From contig NZ_BAFV01000123.1 of assembly GCF_000308515.1 (NCBI RefSeq), forward strand, positions 1-64,000: 64,000 nt of DNA. Direction: 5' to 3'. Source of the stretch: Nocardia carnea NBRC 14403 (GTDB taxonomy: Bacteria; Actinomycetota; Actinomycetes; Mycobacteriales; Mycobacteriaceae). Shown piece by piece: positions 61,967 to 64,000 of this stretch. The notes under the pieces were generated by a model. It searched no databases, was not told the origin of the DNA, and saw nothing but the letters and a program-made list of their open reading frames with translations. Both the position numbers and the translations under genes were made by a program. The stretch's first letter is position 1. Each line of letters starts with the position of its first letter.

Positions 61967-64000
61967 ATGACGACGTCGAAGACGAGCCGAGTGGTGGCAG
62001 TGGCCGCCGCCGTCGCACTGTTGGCCGCCGCCTGCGCGAGCGACGAGCACGACGGAGCCGGTTCGTCCACCGCGTGGCGACTGCCGGATGCCGAGCGTTA
62101 CCACCGGGCGGCCACGTATCCCGTGTACCTGAACCGCCCGGACGGGGAAGCTGCCGATACCGAGACGGTCGCGGAGATCTCGACGGTCACACCGGACGGC
62201 AATACCGTCATCTACACCGATGCCACCGCCAAACGCATCGGATTCCTGGATATCCGCAATCCGGCCCGGCCCGCCGGCCTGGGCACACTCTCCCTGTCCG
62301 AGCTGGGACATGCGGACGATCAGCCCACGTCGGTGGTCGCGCACGGCGAGTTCGTGCTGGTGGTGGTCGACACCACCGGTGGTGATCACGCGAAACCCTC
62401 GGGCCGCGTCGATATCGTGCGGGTCGCCGACCGTACTCGCGTGCACAGTATCGATCTCGGTGGGCAACCGGATTCGATCGCCATCGGCCCGGACGGCGCG
62501 TTCGCCGCGATCGCGATGGAGAATCAGCGCGACGAGGAATTCACCCCGGCCGGTGGCGAGGAAGGTGATCTGCCGCAGCCGCCGACCGGGTTCGTGCAAC
62601 TGATCGATCTCACCGGTGCGCCGGACGCGTGGACAGCGCGGAAGGTCGATTTCGACACGGCGGCGGCGCGGGCCGCGGGCCTGGATACCCCCGAAGATCT
62701 CGAACCCGAATACGTGAGCATCAACTCCCGCGGCCAGGTCGCGGTGACCCTGCAGGAGAACAACGGTATCGCCGTGATCGACGGAACCACGGGCGAGGTG
62801 ACCGCGATCTTCGATGCCGGATCGGTGGCCGTGGACGGTGTCGATACCGCGGAAGACGGTGTGCTGGACCAGACCGGATCGGTTCCCGAGGGTCCCCGCG
62901 AACCCGACGCGATCGGCTGGATCGGTGACGACCATCTGGCCACCGCCAACGAGGGGGACTGGAAGGGCGGCACCCGCGGCTGGTCGATCTTCGACGCCGC
63001 GACCGGTGCGGTGGTGTGGGACGCCGGTAATTCGTTCGAACAGCTCGCCGTGCAGACCGGCCTGCATACCGAAGGGCGTGCCGAAGCCAAGGGCCCGGAG
63101 CCGGAGGGACTCGCGATCACCGAGGTCGGCGGGCGGCCGGTCGCCTTGGTCGCCACGGAACGCAGCAATTTCGTCGCTGTGTACGACATCGGCGATGTCA
63201 CCGCCCCGGAGTTTCTCCAGATCCTGCCGACCACCCCGGGCCCGGAAGGAATCGTGCCCGTCCCGCAGCGAGATCTGCTGGTAATCGCCTCGGAGAACGA
63301 TGACGCCGAGGCCCGGGTTCGTGCCGCCGTGAACATCTACGGATTCGGCGACGCCTTCGCGGAAGGTGCGGGAACACCGGCGTTCCCGTCGATCGTCGCC
63401 GCCGAGGCCGACGGCACCCCGATCGGATGGGGTGCGCTGAGCGCGTTGTCCGCCGACCCCGCCGATGCGCACCGGCTGTTCACCGCAACCGATATCGCCT
63501 ACGGTCCGGCGCGGATACTCGGTGTGGATATCACGGATTCGCCCGCGGTTATCGACCGTGAGCTGGCGATCACCGAGAACGGAGCGCCGGTCGCACTCGA
63601 TATCGAAGGGTTGTCGGCTCGGCCCGACGGCGGGTTCGTATTGGCTGTCGAGGGGGAAGAGGGCTCCGGAAACGAGCTGGTCACCGTTGCCGCGGACGGC
63701 GGTATCGAGCAACGGGTCGCGTTACCTGCCGATATCGCGGCCGGGCTGGGCGGTCAGGGACTCGAAGGTGTCGCGGTCGACGGTGACGCGATCTGGATGG
63801 TGTTGCAGCGCGAACTCGAGGGTGATCCGGAGGGGGTCGCCCGGATCGGTCGGTACACACCGGCGAGCGGTGAGTGGGAATGGTTCGGCTACCGGCTGGA
63901 GAAGACCGACGTCGACGGTGATTGGCTCGGGCTCTCCGAAATCGCTGTGCACGACGGCGGATTGTTGGTGCTCGAACGCGATAAGTTGAACGGCCGCGAC
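61967..64000 (+). CDS. Phytase-like esterase-fold lipoprotein, 3' truncated by window
   Basis: 678 codons are in the window without a stop. The signal sequence ends in the lipobox LAAACAS. The body is a beta-propeller: ISTVTPDGNTVIYTDATAKR, VVAHGEFVLVVVDTTGG, VNSRG-type blades, LATANEGDWKGGTRGWSIF, LLVIASENDDAEARVR, and near the end GQGLEGVAVDGDAIWMVLQR. This fits proteins annotated as esterase-like activity of phytase. GAGGA lies 5 bases before ATG 61967. The substrate is unknown. Confidence 0.8.
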   Translation, partial: MTTSKTSRVVAVAAAVALLAAACASDEHDGAGSSTAWRLPDAERYHRAATYPVYLNRPDGEAADTETVAEISTVTPDGNTVIYTDATAKRIGFLDIRNPARPAGLGTLSLSELGHADDQPTSVVAHGEFVLVVVDTTGGDHAKPSGRVDIVRVADRTRVHSIDLGGQPDSIAIGPDGAFAAIAMENQRDEEFTPAGGEEGDLPQPPTGFVQLIDLTGAPDAWTARKVDFDTAAARAAGLDTPEDLEPEYVSINSRGQVAVTLQENNGIAVIDGTTGEVTAIFDAGSVAVDGVDTAEDGVLDQTGSVPEGPREPDAIGWIGDDHLATANEGDWKGGTRGWSIFDAATGAVVWDAGNSFEQLAVQTGLHTEGRAEAKGPEPEGLAITEVGGRPVALVATERSNFVAVYDIGDVTAPEFLQILPTTPGPEGIVPVPQRDLLVIASENDDAEARVRAAVNIYGFGDAFAEGAGTPAFPSIVAAEADGTPIGWGALSALSADPADAHRLFTATDIAYGPARILGVDITDSPAVIDRELAITENGAPVALDIEGLSARPDGGFVLAVEGEEGSGNELVTVAADGGIEQRVALPADIAAGLGGQGLEGVAVDGDAIWMVLQRELEGDPEGVARIGRYTPASGEWEWFGYRLEKTDVDGDWLGLSEIAVHDGGLLVLERDKLNGRD

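Noticed and set aside
1..64000. CRISPR array or rRNA genes
   Set aside because: No regularly spaced repeats with unique spacers and no rRNA-like blocks were seen on reading the sequence.

Overview
This is a GC-rich actinobacterial chromosome segment, most likely Nocardia or a close mycolate-containing relative. Several genes point there: an antigen-85-type mycolyltransferase, an MspA-type porin, luciferase-like (probably F420-dependent) oxidoreductases, a remnant of a mycofactocin-type dehydrogenase, WXG100 proteins, and many GTG starts with 4-base operon overlaps. Assignment to genus is an inference from gene content.

Layout. 1-2.2 kb: the 3' part of dnaG, a small membrane protein and tRNA-Asn. 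2.2-15.6 kb: a decayed genomic island. The last 34 bases of tRNA-Asn plus 2 bases are repeated exactly at 15559-15594, and no integrase remains. The island holds a VapBC-type toxin-antitoxin pair, broken IS3, IS1380 and IS5 copies, and a minus-strand run of orphan effector domains: two ADP-ribosyltransferase-like, one Nudix and two of unknown type. Three of them are preceded by a degenerate repeat of about 105 bp. 16.3-20.6 kb: a cobalamin riboswitch followed by a BtuF-BtuC-BtuD-like importer and a metallo-beta-lactamase/CobU fusion. 20.7-25.1 kb: a DUF4232 protein, a SnoaL-like protein with a quinone-oxidoreductase-like enzyme, and a ceramidase. 25.2-29.4 kb: an Asp23 envelope operon under an ECF sigma factor, with a zinc-finger/Asp23 fusion as the likely anti-sigma factor. 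30-35 kb: two TetR-controlled metabolic units, each with a visible operator-like palindrome. 35.2-39.3 kb: a siderophore uptake system with an iron-box-like site between divergent genes. 39.5-44 kb: a molybdopterin oxidoreductase, a GT-C membrane protein, a luciferase-like oxidoreductase and a DUF2306 protein.

44-52.2 kb is a second accessory region. It contains an intact four-gene type VII secretion effector/immunity operon (two WXG100-like proteins, a toxin and a HEAT-repeat immunity protein), an XRE/TPR regulator divergent from a cluster of three very small genes, two VapBC modules, a frameshifted Uma2 nuclease, and several partial copies of neighbouring gene 3' ends. The accessory modules appear to have arrived by insertion or recombination at gene 3' ends, as in the tRNA island. 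52.3-57.7 kb is one 1821-residue gene with biotin carboxylase, biotin carrier, central and carboxyltransferase regions in a single chain, as in eukaryotic acetyl-CoA carboxylase. 58-64 kb has a deletion scar joining two oxidoreductase fragments, then cell-envelope genes: mycolyltransferase, porin, a secreted Ig-like protein, a broken DUF218 gene and a phytase-like lipoprotein that runs off the window.

Start codons were chosen from ribosome-binding sites and overlaps. Functions come from motif recognition only, because no database search was possible.
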